NCBI RefSeq assembly: GCF_037126465.1
Contig: NC_088202.1
Location: 78,968,160-79,032,159 of the forward strand
Direction of reading: 5' to 3'
Origin: Ornithodoros turicata
Taxonomy: Eukaryota; Arthropoda; Arachnida; Ixodida; Argasidae
DNA: 64,000 nt
Shown: positions 23,260 through 35,700 of the stretch, piece after piece
Numbering within the stretch: the stretch's first letter is position 1
Layout of the letters: each line of letters begins with the position of its first letter
The notes under the pieces: generated by a model
Database searches by the model: none
What the model saw: the letters and a program-made list of their open reading frames with translations, nothing else
What the model was told of the DNA's origin: nothing
Made by a program: the position numbers and the translations under genes

Positions 23260-24930
23260 ATTCCAGTAGGCAGTTGCTTCTGTTTTTGCTGCCACTCTAT
23301 ATACAAGTTCAGTGAACTTCTTGATGCTCTACATATCATGCTCTACATATCAAAACACGACCACCACTTTCAATAAATAAAACCACTAATGAAAGTATGG
23401 AGTGTCCTGAGTGCTATAGAAGGCCTTCCTCAGCCAGCAAACTCGTTGATCGCGCTGTCCGAGAGCAGAAGGACGTAGCAGAAATAATAATTGAGAATAG
23501 GCACCTAGCAGAAGTTTGCCAAAGAGTTCGCACAACTAGCCAGTTACGATGGCCTTCGCCCAACGCCAAGTGCCTCTGTTGCCAATGGTTTACCCATGAC
23601 AGAATTACAAGACGCTGCCAAGTGCTTCAAACGACGAAGCGATGTAAAGCCAGACATGATATCAGACTAGGAACTTAGGAACATGGGCGTTGAGCAACTT
23701 GACTCGCTCTACCGGCAACAAAGTCTGGCTTCTGTGCAGCAAACCCTCTGGTTGGAAACACGCCAGAGTCATCAATGTATGGAAAAGGACAAGCCGTCTG
23801 ATAAGCTGCCCTCATCGCTCTAGCTACGTGCGTTGGCAAACTACTGCAAATAATGATAATATGCATAAGACGTTGTCATGATACTTAGAGCAAGGCAAGC
23901 ACTACTTCCTGTAACACACTGAAGCCTTCAGGAAAGACAGTGGGACATCGGTTGCAATTGATGATGTGACAACATTCCACAGGCAGGCAGACAGGCAGGC
24001 GATGGAGTCATAGACAAAATGGCGTAAATGCAGGCTAGCTGTGGATAAATTCCATGATGGAGTCAAATAAGTTATTTGATTTGTCCTGATGTGAACTGTA
24101 AAACACTCAGAGTGTTAAGTTGCCCTTACTGAAGCCAGAATCACACAAGCCCCACCTGAAATACGTCCTTTGTATTGTACGGAGCGTTCGATGCGTTCGC
24201 TAGCGCGCACTTTCGTTACAAGAAATATTTCCCGCGTGCGGAAGTACGTCGTCCCACACGCTGTCATGGCTCGAATACACAGGCACATCAGGCATACATC
24301 TCATGCCCCACAACTAATCATGCACCCACATGGATACAGTCCGCGCACGTTGGAACAAATCGGCCTATAACGCACATCGGGATGCAACATGCCATATTTC
24401 TTTTGTTTTTTCTACCTCAGTTTTTATGCAGAAGTTCGATTTCAATAGACTTGGTTAAAAAGGCTTTCGGTCACACCAGACCGAATTTAAAATAAAGTTT
24501 GCTTTATTGGAGCAGTGTAATGCACTTTTGTAGTGCCGAAGTTCAATGATGGAGTCCTGCTTCACTTAGAACAGAAAACATCAGATTTGGCGACGTCACA
24601 TGTGGTGATCAGATTGATAGCTAGTCCAACCAAGACCAAGTCAAGTGAAGTTTCAGATCAGCTATTTTTACTTTTATGCCTGTGACAAGCACTGGTGACA
24701 CTGGAGTAAGCTGTCATTCAAATAGCAGGCGAAAAAAGAATTCTTCCAGCGAGAAATTGAAGATTATCGACGCTGTTCAGGCGAGGTGAAAGGCAATAAA
24801 CATCGCGAAGGTTATGGGTCTGCACAGGCAGGCTGAGCTCGATAGAGAAAAAGAAAGGGAATGGTTGTCGTCCTTATTTACGTTGGACACTGCGTACTCT
24901 TAATGCAATAGTTTTTCTGCTAGGTTGGGG
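23260..24930. other. Unassigned sequence
   Basis: No recognised gene. A (CAGG/CAGA)n minisatellite lies at about 23981-24001. An ORF at 23397-23678 is Cys- and Arg-rich (MECPECYRRP start) but has no motif I can name. Confidence 0.45.
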
Positions 24931-24947
24931 GGGGGGGGGGGCGTCTA

Positions 24948-25226
24948 TTGAACTACGACTACGTCTGCTTCGACATAACAGGCACGAACAAGGAGAGAAT
25001 TCGCGGCTCAGTGGAAGTTACACCCAAAGCAATAAACGAGGTCTTATCTGAAAGGGGGCTCGAAGTATCACCAGAAAAGTTCCACTGCATTGCTAGGTAT
25101 ACGGACTTCCCAAGGCTCAGCATCAATAACATTATCCCAAGATGTAAAGCATGTAGACCGCTTGGTACTACCATTCGCAACGCATTGTGGTGGGCGACCA
25201 CTTTTACAGTATTTCTTAGTGGGTAG
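24948..25226 (+). mobile_element. LINE reverse transcriptase fragment, plus strand
   Basis: After a G tract (24927-24940) the frame reads VTPKAINEVLSERGLEVSPEK, a segment found after the catalytic box in RNase H-type LINE reverse transcriptases, where an amphipathic helix leads to a GL-(V/I)SP-K motif. The remaining C-terminus to 25226 has no clear counterpart. The fragment meets the minus-strand LINE at about 25330, so two different LINE pieces abut. No catalytic residues are included. Confidence 0.5.
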
Positions 25227-25329
25227 GCATGGCCCTGGGGTAGTTAGAGTAAGGCATGTGGGGTCAGAGGTCTTCCGCCGTCCCACCCACGATACGGCAA
25301 GATGTTGGGGAAAGTCTCCACTATACAGC

Positions 25330-27035
25330 TAACGCTGTAAAATTTATTAAATAGATATAAGCGAGATAATTTTCTGCGGAGGTGAAGATGGAGAAGACCT
25401 AAGGACAGTTTCATAGAGGTGATCTTGGAAGGACAAGCGTAGTTGTTTGAGATGGACGATATTAACAACAAAGTTAATATGGTTGGACCATGAGGGCTCT
25501 TGTGCAAAGTTTAACCCGAGATATCTGTATTAATTAGACGTGGAAATAGGAATGTTAGACATTTTAGGAATGACATTTTAGAGATGTTAAGAGAGTTTCT
25601 AACTTGAGCACCATTAGCAAATGGAGTCAACGTCATGTTGAAGTGAAAGCTGGTCAGAAGAAGAAATCGAGCTGTAAACAACACTGTTGTCGGCGAACAG
25701 GCGATTGGAAGAGGGGACGGAATGGCATCGGTCGTTAATAAAGATTAGAAACAGAAGAGGTCCAAAAGTACCGAGCCCTGGGGTACACAAGACAGCACGG
25801 GCAGAAAAGAGGAAAGGTAATCGTTTGCTAAGGTGGCTTGAGAACGCCTACAGAGGTAAGCTTTTATGCATGCTAAGACTTGAGGATGCAGGTTAAGGAG
25901 CGGTAATTTGTAAAGAAGGCAGCTGTCGCTAACGGCATCAAGAGACTTTCGAAAAGTCAAGAAAAATAGCATATGTACGCATATTACTATTATAGTTAGT
26001 TTGAATATCATGAACAAAATTCGCTAATTGGGAACCACAGGAGAAACCTTTGTGGAAACCGTGTTGCATGGAGGAGAAAAAGTTGTTAACAAGGTGACTG
26101 GAGACAACTGAGAATATTATATGCTCAAGAATTTTTGATTGGACGCTAGTAGGCGATATTGGTCGATGGTTTTTAAATATAGGAATAATATTAGACTGCC
26201 GCCAGTCATCAGCACTCTGAGTAAGTGATTGGGAAAATATAAGAGTGATATACGATGCTGATATCAGTTCCATGTTCTTTAGAATTTTTGCGTTGATATC
26301 GTCAAAGCCTGAAGCTGATGAAAGCTCCAATTTATCGATAATGTCGATGATTCCATTAGTTGAAATGTTAACCAGGCTCAAGGGGGGAGGAGAAAAAGAT
26401 ATATGAACAGGCGAACAAGACTGAACAATAGAATCATCAACAAAAACATTGGCGAATGCACAACTGAACTCGTCCAAAGTCATCCAGCCATCGTGTCAAA
26501 AATCGCCATGTCGTATAGCCTAATGGTTTTCACTGAAGTTGCCTTTGGGGAGTTGACCAATGCAGTGGGGCCTTGATAACTTTGTGGTCGCTTAAAGACC
26601 CCGGTAAAGTCACCGTGTCAAAAATAAGGGGATCAGTTGTAAGAATGAGGTCAAAGACATTAGAATTTGGCGTGACCCGGATCTAAGCCAAACTTTGACA
26701 AAATCACGCTCCTCACAGGCGCAGCCACAATGAACTGGCCAATCAATCCCTGGATAGTTAAAAGCGCCCAGAATTACTAACTTCTTATTCGGGAAACGGA
26801 AATCTCGAGACGGAAACGGTGGAGAAAAGAGTAAGCTGGTCAGAAAATAGTGACACAAAGTCAACCAAGTCTGGATGCCGATAGAAGACACCTGTTAACT
26901 ACTCGGAGAACCCTAAACTTACGGAAACGAAGCATGCCTCTAACGTGGAATAATGAAGACTCAAACGAGTTTATAGTGATACTAACGTGTTTTCTGACAC
27001 CTATGAGCACACATCCACCACGGCGGAGTAAAACT
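25330..27035 (-). mobile_element. LINE endonuclease plus reverse transcriptase, decayed
   Basis: Minus-strand order: endonuclease with LVILGAFNYPGIDW (about 26740-26800; the Asp of the usual GDFN is Ala here); a linker; reverse transcriptase with SSASGFDDINAKIL (about 26295-26340), NIIPIFKNHRPIS (about 26155-26200), LEHIIFSVVSSHL, MQHGF-KGFSC and YAIFLDFSKV (about 25945-25975). After a frame change come VPQGSVL (about 25770) and FADNSVVY (about 25680-25705), where the YxDD box is altered to FADN. Frames change several times and stops interrupt the domains, so the copy is inactive. The motif order fits a CR1/L2/Jockey-like LINE. Confidence 0.8.
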
Positions 27036-27199
27036 CGCAAAGTTATGGGAAAATGTAATTGATTAATAGTAACAGAGTTACTTGTAACGCGTTATGTATG
27101 CAAGTCTGCCTCACAGTGAGCACCGAAGGATATACAGTGTCCAAATTCCAAAAGCTTTCTAAGCCAGCGATAACGCCACTCACCTGGAAAAGTCACATT

Positions 27200-28065
27200 A
27201 AAGCACTGCACGGGCCCAGGGTTACCCAAAATACCAAGCCCAGCTTTCCTCCCTGTCTTTTTCTTTTTTAAATAAACATATGCCCCCAAGCCCAGCCCGG
27301 CCCTCGAGCCGGCCGCGTAAAGCCTTTTGGTGGGCATGAGCTGGGCTCGGGTGTGACTTTACGGGCCAAGGCCTGGCCCGTGTATTGACAGTCCTAGTAG
27401 AGTGCTCCAAAGAGCCAGGCTGGTCCGAGAGCCCGGTCCGTAGGGCCGAAATCGGGCGTCTAAGTTTTGACTGGAGGCTGGGCTCGTGCCGAGTCCGACA
27501 GTTCTCGGGTCTGAGTCGGGACGAGCTTTTGTAAGACATGCTTTCACATTATTTAATCTCCATCATTCGTTTGGAAAACAAAGCAACCAAGTGCCTGGGT
27601 CCTTCCTCAGTCTTTCTGCTAAAACGCTACAGCATAGGCGACGCGTTGTTCTCGACTTCGTCATGTCAGGATCGCACCCACGTGACGGCGTGCACCGCAG
27701 ACAGGCGCGCGATATTCTACGCTCACGTGTTGCTACAAGCACAGCAGCATTGAACGCTGCCCTTGCGCGTTCCAAGCATGAGTGGTTTACGTTGCATTAT
27801 GTGTCTCTACAACGTGGGTTGAACCTGTTGGACGAACTGCATTACAAATCTGCCTATGCAGCTGCGAGCCGGCCGTCGACGGGGCTGAGTTTTCGGCATC
27901 CGGGTCGGGCTAGGAAACCTAGAAATCGGTCGAGCATGGGCCGGGCCAGGTATGGATCCGCCGGGTTGGTGTCTGTCCATGGGCGCCTGTCAACAAGCGG
28001 GCGTCCGTCCCTGTCACGCACCATGGCATGAGTTGTGAAGCCGGGTGAGGGTGAGGGTCAAGCTT
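27200..28065. repeat. GC-rich unresolved repeat with a 181-codon ORF
   Basis: Blocks rich in GGGCCCAGG, GGCCCGTG, GAGCCGGCC and CGGGTCGGGC (27205-27520 and 27870-28060) bracket a less biased middle. An open frame runs from 27486 to 28031 on the plus strand with a segment starting RRRVVLDFVMSGSHP near 27640. I do not recognise the protein. The flanking GC-rich blocks look like ends of a dispersed DNA element, but I could not align clean terminal repeats. Confidence 0.3.
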
Positions 28066-30190
28066 CTAGAATTCCGATCAATAGTGGCATCGCACATCGA
28101 AATCAGGCTGATACGAGGCACTCGCGTTGAACTTTCCGAGGAGGAATGACGAGGTGAGGAAGAATATATAGCAAACGGGACCTGGGGCATGCCGTGCGTA
28201 ATTTATAGCGAATTCAGCTGGTCGTTTTCGTGCAGAAAAAGTTGCACGCGCTGGAGCGCGCATTTTCTGCTGGTCGTTTCACGGCAACACGCAACATGTT
28301 GCATTTGTCGCTCGCGAGCACTGAATTTGTGCAGGTTAGGCCACACCGAGAATATCGACGGTGTGAACCGAAACGTGATCTCTCATGTTCCGCTTTCCGC
28401 TGCTTCTCACACTGCTTTCCATGGTTTACATTTGCTGAAAATGGCCGCCACGGAACCGGCAGACCACACTGCAGATGTTGGATGCTTTGGATTAGCCAAG
28501 TCCGTCGTGTTCAGGCAGCTTAAGCAGTAGCAATAGTCACACATTGCTTTGCGCTGAGGCGTTCACAGCTTTTCTTTTTTCTTTTTGTTTTTCTGTGGTG
28601 TTTTGTGTTTTTTAGGTGGAGAACTATACGTCGTGGACACTATTTCGCACTACTCGGACGATGATGGACTCGAACTCGGACGGTATGAATGTGGGTTGTG
28701 AATGTGGATTCTGGCATTGTCACGTATTTTATGTTTAAAGTGGTTATTAAGTGGTTGTCCTGCGGCCGCGACTCCATCTTGTACACCAGTTGCATCAGTC
28801 GCGCATGAGTTTTTCGTCAACACTGGCACTATCTGGCATGATCTTCTGGGCGGACCGGTGTAAGCAGCACTGTCACAGTTTTCCGCCACGGGCCCTACAC
28901 CGGCGCACTACAGTGGCCCACTCTCAAACGACCAGATGATTTCGCTATTAGTAATACGAAGGCCAGAACGAGAACAATGGTCTGCAGTTGTTTTTCGACG
29001 AGTTCGACAACGGATTCTGGCGGCCCACAGCACACTTTTCACGATTAGCGATGGATACATCCGTTGTTCACCCATATTCAGACAATCATGCACTATACCA
29101 AAGAGTGACCGTAGTCCATGTGACGTCACTTAGCAAGCACACAGTACACACACACAAACACACACGCACACGCGCACGCAGGCGCGCGCGGAGTACTTTG
29201 GAGAGGCGTCCCATCAACAAGTGTGGCCTCTCTCCACTGGACGATCGAACATTCATGATTAAAAAAGTTCGTCGCGGCCAGCAACAGGTCCGTGCCCTGT
29301 ATAATACCATATACATGGCTGGCCTTACAAGGAGTATGCGGTGTTGTACGTAACGACGTTATAAGTAGGGTTCGGATCCCGAAATTCCTGGATTCCGGCA
29401 TAACTTCCACGTCCGAAGTCCCGGGATTTCAGGATAATAAAGTTTGGCTTTCTTGACAACGAATATTCGGTAGTATAGGCGTGGGAAGGTACGAACGGCG
29501 TCTCACCTACTTTTGGTTTCAAGCGTCCCCTCCCCGAAAAATATCATTTGCAACCTCGTCGTTCACGACACATGACGAAGACGTTAGCTTAAGAGTCATG
29601 TAACCCACGCAAGCCATAGCTGAGAAAAGCCCGATGTTTCCTTTTCTTTTTCGACTAAACATATCTCTCCCTCAAGTAGCATTGAAACTCCTACGAAATC
29701 AGAAGGAGTTTTCCAATCAAGGCTACACAAAATGTTGCAGAATCCCTCTGTTTCTCTCTCTCTGCATAATCTCTCTTCTTGGTCTTTTGATCCTCATGAA
29801 TACGTATATCTGAAGGTGAAAAGACAAGATGGAGGCAGACTTTACAGAAAACTAGACTCGTCTGTTCCAGACCAGAACACAACAGTTACTCTGGACGACA
29901 AAAAAGGGTAAAGAGAAAAATGCACAATCCCATATGCACATAGGCGACATTCCCCAGAATACATCCGCGGTAGATACGAAAAACGCCATTGCTTTTGGCT
30001 GCCGCGTAATATATATACACGTGCTGAATGTCACGGCTTCTCGTGGACAGCTCTGCTAACCGTGGGAAATATCCCTGGGCGCAGCTACAAGGTATTCCAT
30101 AGCAGACGACAAGAAGAGACGCATTCCGACGCAAAGTCAATATTCTGGCACGGTACGAATGCTCAATATAATACGCAGCGAAACTTTTGC
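28066..30190. other. Unassigned sequence
   Basis: No gene I can support. A candidate exon-like stretch (TTTTTAG/GTGGAGAACTATACG at 28614, open as GELYVVDTISHYSDDDGLE) follows a region with an ATG in CCGCCATTTTCAG-like context near 28439, but nothing ties them together. A (CA)n/(CG)n mixed repeat lies at 29142-29190. Phrases such as GGATCCCGAAATTCC (29370-29385) and GATCCCAGAATTC (30437-30449) look like parts of a dispersed repeat. Confidence 0.4.
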
Positions 30191-30205
30191 CCCGTGAGCA
30201 GTTGC

Positions 30206-30300
30206 ATGTATGTATGTATGTATGCGTGTGTGTGAGGGGAGGGGGGCACGGGCAATGCATGTGTGTGTGTGTGTGTGTGTGTGTTTGTGTGTGTATTTAT
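30206..30300. repeat. (GTAT)n, G tract and (TG)n microsatellites
   Basis: (TATG)n at 30208-30226, a GGGGAGGGGGG tract and (GT)n at 30259-30293 are directly readable. Confidence 0.9.
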
Positions 30301-30605
30301 TTCTTCTTCCACTATAATGTTGGGATGACAGTAAACGTGCTCTCCATCGCAATGTGTGACAGCATGGATGCATGGGTCCATACGGCCCTGTACGACATCC
30401 TGGGGATAGCTGCACAAAATCCCGATCCCATCCTGGGATCCCAGAATTCGCATGTAGAAATCCCGAAGGGAGGCATTAATCATTGTGAAGCGTTTTAATT
30501 ATCACCATGTCATTTACTTTTCGTGATGTATAGCATAACCGAAAATACCTCTCGCTTGTGCCACAATCACATGGTCACATGGCTACCGCTCACACATGTG
30601 GCAGA

Positions 30606-30716
30606 TGTCACAAACTGCCGTGCGACAACAACAAACCGTGGTTCATAGTAACCGCGGTTTCGTCGGGTAACGGCGGTTAAGCGTAACCACGGTTAAGACT
30701 GTCCGTGTGACAAGGT
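30606..30716. mobile_element. Possible small MITE rich in AACCGTGGTTA
   Basis: ACCGTGGTTCATAGTAACCGCGGTT and AACGGCGGTTAAGCGTAACC with ACGGTTAAG form overlapping short inverted repeats around a centre near 30660. GCCGTGCGACA and TGTCCGTGTGACA lie outside them. This could be a hairpin-forming MITE, but the ends are not symmetrical enough to be sure. Confidence 0.3.
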
Positions 30717-32868
30717 TTCTAATTCAAACCAAGCGCGCCATGAATTGTTGTAGCCGTGTTGTACTAAATATTAATTAGTACTGGGGCGGGAGGGGGGGGG
30801 GGGAGGGCTTCGATGTTCACTGGATTAATATCTCTGCATACATTAGATTGTACTTCTTGAGTATTTCTACACATATTCTGCACCCATATTTTCGAGGAAC
30901 CTGCGCACTGAGGACATGTTTTGACGTGGTGTGGGCTCTTCGATTGCAGTTTTGTCAGCTTCACAGCGTACCGCACTCTCGTCCAATCACTCTTGTTCTT
31001 TCACCTCACCTCACATCGAAAGAATTTTCTGCTTGCGTCCGTCGGTTTTGAAGGCAGATGTCGACGAACCAGTAACGCTGAAGCTGTAGATCGCCCTGTG
31101 AAGCACCTACGTCGGGTAGTTCACAAGGCACAAATTCCAATGAATCCTTGGCCCTTAAACCAATATTTTAAAGCTTAACCAACCAGTCCTCTCTAATTCA
31201 TTATGCACTACGACAAATATAAGGCGACTACGATACATGACCGCTGACAACATTCAGCTGGTTTCATACTCATACAGCGCCATCAGTCTTGTTTTAAATT
31301 TTTAGTGCGTGTATGTTGGGACACCCTGAGTGTATGTGTGCCTGAGTGCCCACCGGCGCTTTGCAATACGAGAACCATATGAATAATTGGACGCTGGATA
31401 TTACACCCACTCCTACATAAGTCACGTTGACTCTGCTCGTAACAGCATAAAGCCCATGCTATTATACAATGCTAATTCAGCTATCAACTATTGGCAGAAA
31501 TCGGGTTGAGCGTCAGCGCTTCGGAGCGCTCCGAAAGGCTAGCTCTACGCATTTCCACTCACTTCTACAGGTACCAATAACCAGAGGAAGCACAACGGTT
31601 CTTCCGGTACGCTGAGCCATGTGTGAATCCTTTATCGCCTTCGCATGACTAACAGTTACATCAAAATATATCCATTCAGCACTTCCGCTTCGCGCTGAGA
31701 CATTTGTCTTACCCTCCGAATAAATTAATAATTTATTCGCCGTGTTCGTGATTTGAAATTCAGCGCGACCTCTGAAAGTGCAAGCATAGCATTCCCGATG
31801 TGCTGAACGTTGGAATCGTTTATTGGGGTCATACTATGAAACGTATCTTAAAAGCTGCTCATTTAAACAAATTTCAACGGTTTTCCTCTCTTCGAAGTCA
31901 CAGCGGTTGAACACCTATGGGCTAGGCGTTTTGGGTTCGCATTTGCTTTCCATAATTCACTTATTTGCGCAGCGCTTGTTCTCTGCAAATGATTCGCAGT
32001 GTCGAATAAAATCACCTGTACTCCATCACGTCGTCCTGTGACTGGTTTGAACAGTTTGTAGGTTCTATTTTCCTGCATGTGGCTCTCCTACACTACTGCG
32101 CGGGCTATCAATACGTCACTGACTTTAACGACGTGGACCCATGAAATTGGAAAGAGCTATCAATACTGGGACGAGAACCAGAAGCCACGTCTATCCCCTT
32201 CATAACGGTAGACCAACAATGCGTACTACGCAACGTATCCCTGTTGGTACAGCACAAGTTTGTCCTGCGAAATATAAACAACAACGACAACAAATAAATT
32301 GATGATGATGAATGGCGAACGATGCTTTAGTCCCGCGCTTCTTCGAGCTCCAACCCAATATGTCGACCGTCCTTACACGTGTAACCTTACGTGTAACCTT
32401 ATTATTTCCAGCTCGCCACTTCACGCTCACCGACATTATGTCCGTCATCATACATCATACATCCGACATCAATGTCCGTCGTCGTCGTCATTCTCAACGC
32501 CGTAAGAGTGCAGCTTGCATTTCTGCGAATGTGCAACTGAGTGTTCATATAGGAGTAGAACTGAGCGCTGAGCGTGGTATTCACGCCTCTGTTCGTCTGA
32601 GGTCGTTAAGGTGCCCAGCACGTAATGCTGGCACCAGACAGTAATATGAGAGGGAGGAGCAATAGTTCCATGCTTTTTTATACCGTGTATTTACGCTACA
32701 CGGCAACCAACGCATTCTATTGGCCCTGTGCTGCCACTTTTGTGACGATACACAGTTTTGGGAAGGCAGAGTTGCTAGATCACAGTCATATGCAACGTAA
32801 TGTTCTCGACTAATAAGTTAATACACTCGCGTGATTGGTTCATGCAGGCTCGTGTTGTACAGACTGCC
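30717..32868. other. Unassigned sequence
   Basis: No gene recognised. There is a G tract at 30788-30803. (CAA)n and (GAT)n runs at about 32277-32310 resemble the A-rich ends of retroelements. A TGTCCGTCG/CATCATACATC-rich patch lies near 32430-32490. Confidence 0.45.
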
Positions 32869-32966
32869 GTGCTGTCTAGGGATTTTCCTGGGTTTTTCTT
32901 ATACGCTTTCAGACATACGTCGGCGCAGTTCAGACATACGTCGGCACAGGCCGACACTGGCTATCC
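32869..32966 (+). mobile_element. SINE body fragment with an internal duplication
   Basis: The plus strand reads GTGCTGTCTAGGGATTTT, CCTGGGTTTTTCTTATACG and CAGACATACGTCGGCGCAG, matching the middle of the SINE family seen at 7262-7456 and 55836-56121. CAGACATACGTCGGC is repeated in tandem (about 32910-32946). The tRNA-like head is absent. A (CCA)n run at 32979-33000 follows. Confidence 0.65.
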
Positions 32967-33089
32967 CTTTCATCACCGCCGCCACCACCACCACCACCAC
33001 AGACAGCTATTTCTGTTGACTCGTTGTGCGGAATTCATCGTTGAACTTTAGCATAAGGGTTGGTTTCAGTAATGCTTTAAAGTTGTTCA

Positions 33090-33330
33090 GACTCATGCCT
33101 TTTTCTTCCCCTTCAGAATATTGTACAGTGTCCCACAACAAACCCTTTGTATCATGTTCTAGCGGAGTGGTCTGTTATATCCCCATTGGCTGTGCACTGT
33201 GCTATGTAGGGCAGACAAAGAGTTGTATTATTGCCTCAGCATTAGAAGGCTCATTTTGCGAAAGAAAGCGACATCCGTTAGTGTTAGACGGGGCCCTATA
33301 GCAGAAGGCATAGAGCGAAACAGAGCCGGC
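33090..33330 (+). mobile_element. Penelope-like element: GIY-YIG nuclease fragment
   Basis: The plus-strand frame reads SHNKPFVSCSSGVVCYIPIG, then CALCYVGQTKSC. A VVYxIPL-CG--YVGQT core is the GIY-YIG endonuclease signature of Penelope-like retroelements; here the first motif reads CYIP and the second CYVG. A closely similar block with an intact YVGQSGR is in the element at 51903-53280. The fragment then runs into the palindrome at 33336-33458. No reverse transcriptase remains. Confidence 0.65.
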
Positions 33331-33335
33331 TTTAT

Positions 33336-33458
33336 CTTTATCATGAAGTCCCACAAGCATCGCTTCATGATCTGTGAAGCGGCAGCTAAGGCAGTTTAAT
33401 ACATTAGCTGCCACTTCACGTATCATACAGCGATGCTTGTGGGACTCGATGATAAAGT
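33336..33458. repeat. Long imperfect palindrome within Penelope-derived sequence
   Basis: The left arm CTTTATCATGAAGTCCCACA... and the right arm (inverted) CTTTATCATCGAGTCCCACA... pair over about 57 bp, with AAGCATCGCT, GTGAAG and GGCAGCTAA shared and a loop of a few bases near 33397. Each arm translates to a SHKHR-M--EAAA-like stretch, comparable with the region after the GIY-YIG motif in the copy at 52.9 kb (AHRDQTVREITEAF). It is therefore probably an inverted duplication of Penelope coding sequence. Confidence 0.7.
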
Positions 33459-33682
33459 TCAAGAAGAACCACAGGTGGATGGCATTTGGACATCAGCCAT
33501 GGAAGAAGTGCTATGACTCAACGCAAGAAAGAAGAGGAGAAGAAGAGAAGAGAAGAAACAACAATGGCAAATAAATGACACTCAATACGTTTCATAGTGT
33601 CTTGTGATTATTGATATAAATAGAAGAGCATAAAGGTGCCCCAATTTTTCCTAAAGAGAGTGCCTAAAGCTGAGGCATTTAA

Positions 33683-34359
33683 TACCTCTGTCAGACGGGC
33701 ACATATACGGCCTTTAAGGTTACGGCATTAAGAAATGGCATTAAGTTAGATACGGCCTTATAAGCTCTAGGAAGTTGCCAGACGGTATCCGTGAAGGCAT
33801 TTTGCCGATGATGTCCACATCGATAAACATATCTGCAAACGGTGAATATAATGTAGTGAAGTCACGTTTTCTTCTCTCTGAGAGCACACACAAACAAGTT
33901 TGGTTGGTATTTTGAAAATACAACAGCAAACTACATTTGCTTTGATGTGCTTTGGATATTTTTTTGAGTGGCGTCCGACTTTTTGGGTGCAGACGACACG
34001 GTGCGACGCCGCGTGCAGTGGTTCGAGGGTGTCACTACGAACTGAATACCTCAACAGACGAGATAAAAAGCGCAGCAAAGTGCAAAAATGCATCAGGTAA
34101 ACGCGAAAAAAAAAGACAGAACATTACGTCGCATAAAAAACATTTTATTTCAAATTGAATTAAATGAGCGAAATTCTGTTTATGGCGCTTTGTGACGAGG
34201 CTTGGGCAGTTTCGATGGAATGCCGTAAACTATCTTGCGGGAACGCCGTTGCCCTTCTATCTCAGTTTTGTCGCAATGACCGTCTAGCAGAAGTTAATGA
34301 CAGTATGCACTTACCGCCGTAACTGTTAAGGCCGTAAGTGCGCCCGTCTGACAGGGGTA
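33683..34359. mobile_element. Harbinger-type MITE with TAA target duplication
   Basis: The left end TACCTCTGTCAGACGGGCAC (33683) and the inverted right end TACCCCTGTCAGACGGGCGC (34359) match at 18 of 20 positions. ACGGCCTTWA follows on both sides. TAA lies directly outside both ends (33680-33682 and 34360-34362), the TWA-type 3-bp duplication typical of PIF/Harbinger. The 677-bp interior encodes no transposase that I recognise. Confidence 0.75.
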
Positions 34360-34362
34360 TAA

Positions 34363-35661
34363 CTTGCATGAATTTCATTGATCGCTCTCCCAAATTTTTT
34401 ATCTTTGGCTCCTTCAACATCACCTGAATGCGACAAAGAAGCACATTTCCAGTGAACTCTTATCGCACTTGCGTGAATGTAACGGATGTGAACCCATTTT
34501 CTCTCAAACTGATGCATTATATAAAGAAAGGGACTTACGGCGTAGGTTGCTTAGGAAGTCATTGGAGATAGCTACACGTGACAATTTCGTAAGCAAGCCA
34601 TCCTTCCCCACTCCTCCTCTCCGGAAGTTTTCGTGTATGTAAGCGATGGTGTGCCCGTAAAATTCGTTGCTGTGTCTGGGAAATTTGTTGTCTGTTATTT
34701 TTTCCCCTGTCTCGGGTCTCCTCATTGTCTTTAGTCTTGAGACTCTATTTTAAGAAAGTTGTTTTCGAAAGGACTGTCTTAGCTAAACGAGTTTTGTTTA
34801 TTCCTGAATAGGGCGTAGGGAGATATTTGCCAGAAATAAAAATAGGCAGCATGCTGCAGCAGTCATCGGATCTACTGGCATTGCTATTTAGATCAAGAAG
34901 GTTTACACGATAAAGCATTGGTAGATATAATTACAGCCCAGTGAAGTGTCGGTCAGTAGTCAGTTTTTTTTTTTTTTTTTTCACGTTCGGAATTTTTTAT
35001 TTATTTTTTCTGAATAGAGAACGAACGGACCGCTTCGTGCGTATCACCTTTTCCTCACTTTGTGGGAAGTTTGGCCTCGGGCCATGAAGAAACGAGAGGA
35101 AGGGCCGCCATCGAGTACGTTCCAAGCGATTCAATTTAAGAACACGAAGTCAAACAATCCAAACCCGTCAGTTCAGTATTTATTCATCGTCTTCTACTCA
35201 TGCCGCAGTTCGATTAAATTAGAAGTGAGAAAACGGAAGTTTTTTTTTGTTTTTGTTTATTTGTTTTGTTTTTGCAGTTTACAAATCAGTTACTACAGTT
35301 TCAAAGAAGCATGTCTGCGGATCATTCATCTGATGCTTCGATGCAAAAATCGAGCTCAAGGACCTCAACTACAGAATGAATCGTTTCGAAGCTGAATAAA
35401 GTAAAGTACTGAAGCAAGATGAAGTAAGCGGTTTGTAGCGAAGATAAAACGAACACCGGAATCATCACCATCAAAATAATGTTCTTGTTGTTTCGAACGA
35501 ATAAAAAGAGGGCGTTTGGGAGCGCAGCTATACGTTGGAGGACGCAGTACGTGATAAACTTTTACATAAGAAATACCACTTGCTCCAGTTCTTGAAAAAC
35601 TAGAAAGTGCGTGATTTCAACTCGTTTGCATAGCGAAATTTAGCGTACCTGGTCGTTTCAT

Positions 35662-35692
<31 letters not shown>
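34363..35692. other. Unassigned sequence ending in a (TA)n microsatellite
   Basis: No recognised gene. A T tract lies at 34963-34982. (AT)n at 35661-35687 followed by CACACAC forms the immediate border of the hammerhead array. Confidence 0.5.
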
Positions 35693-35694
<2 letters not shown>

Positions 35695-35700
35695 TCCTGG

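Noticed and set aside
28230..28690. Possible host exons (28230-28523 and 28620-28690)
   Set aside because: Splice-like signals and an open frame exist, but no protein family is recognisable and the phases cannot be tested without transcript data.
29370..30475. Possible element bounded by GGATCCCGAAATTCC-type ends
   Set aside because: The two ends share short words but do not align as clean inverted repeats, and no target duplication was found.
30187..30498. ORF with long VCVCVC stretches
   Set aside because: It is a translation of the (TG)n microsatellite at 30259-30293.
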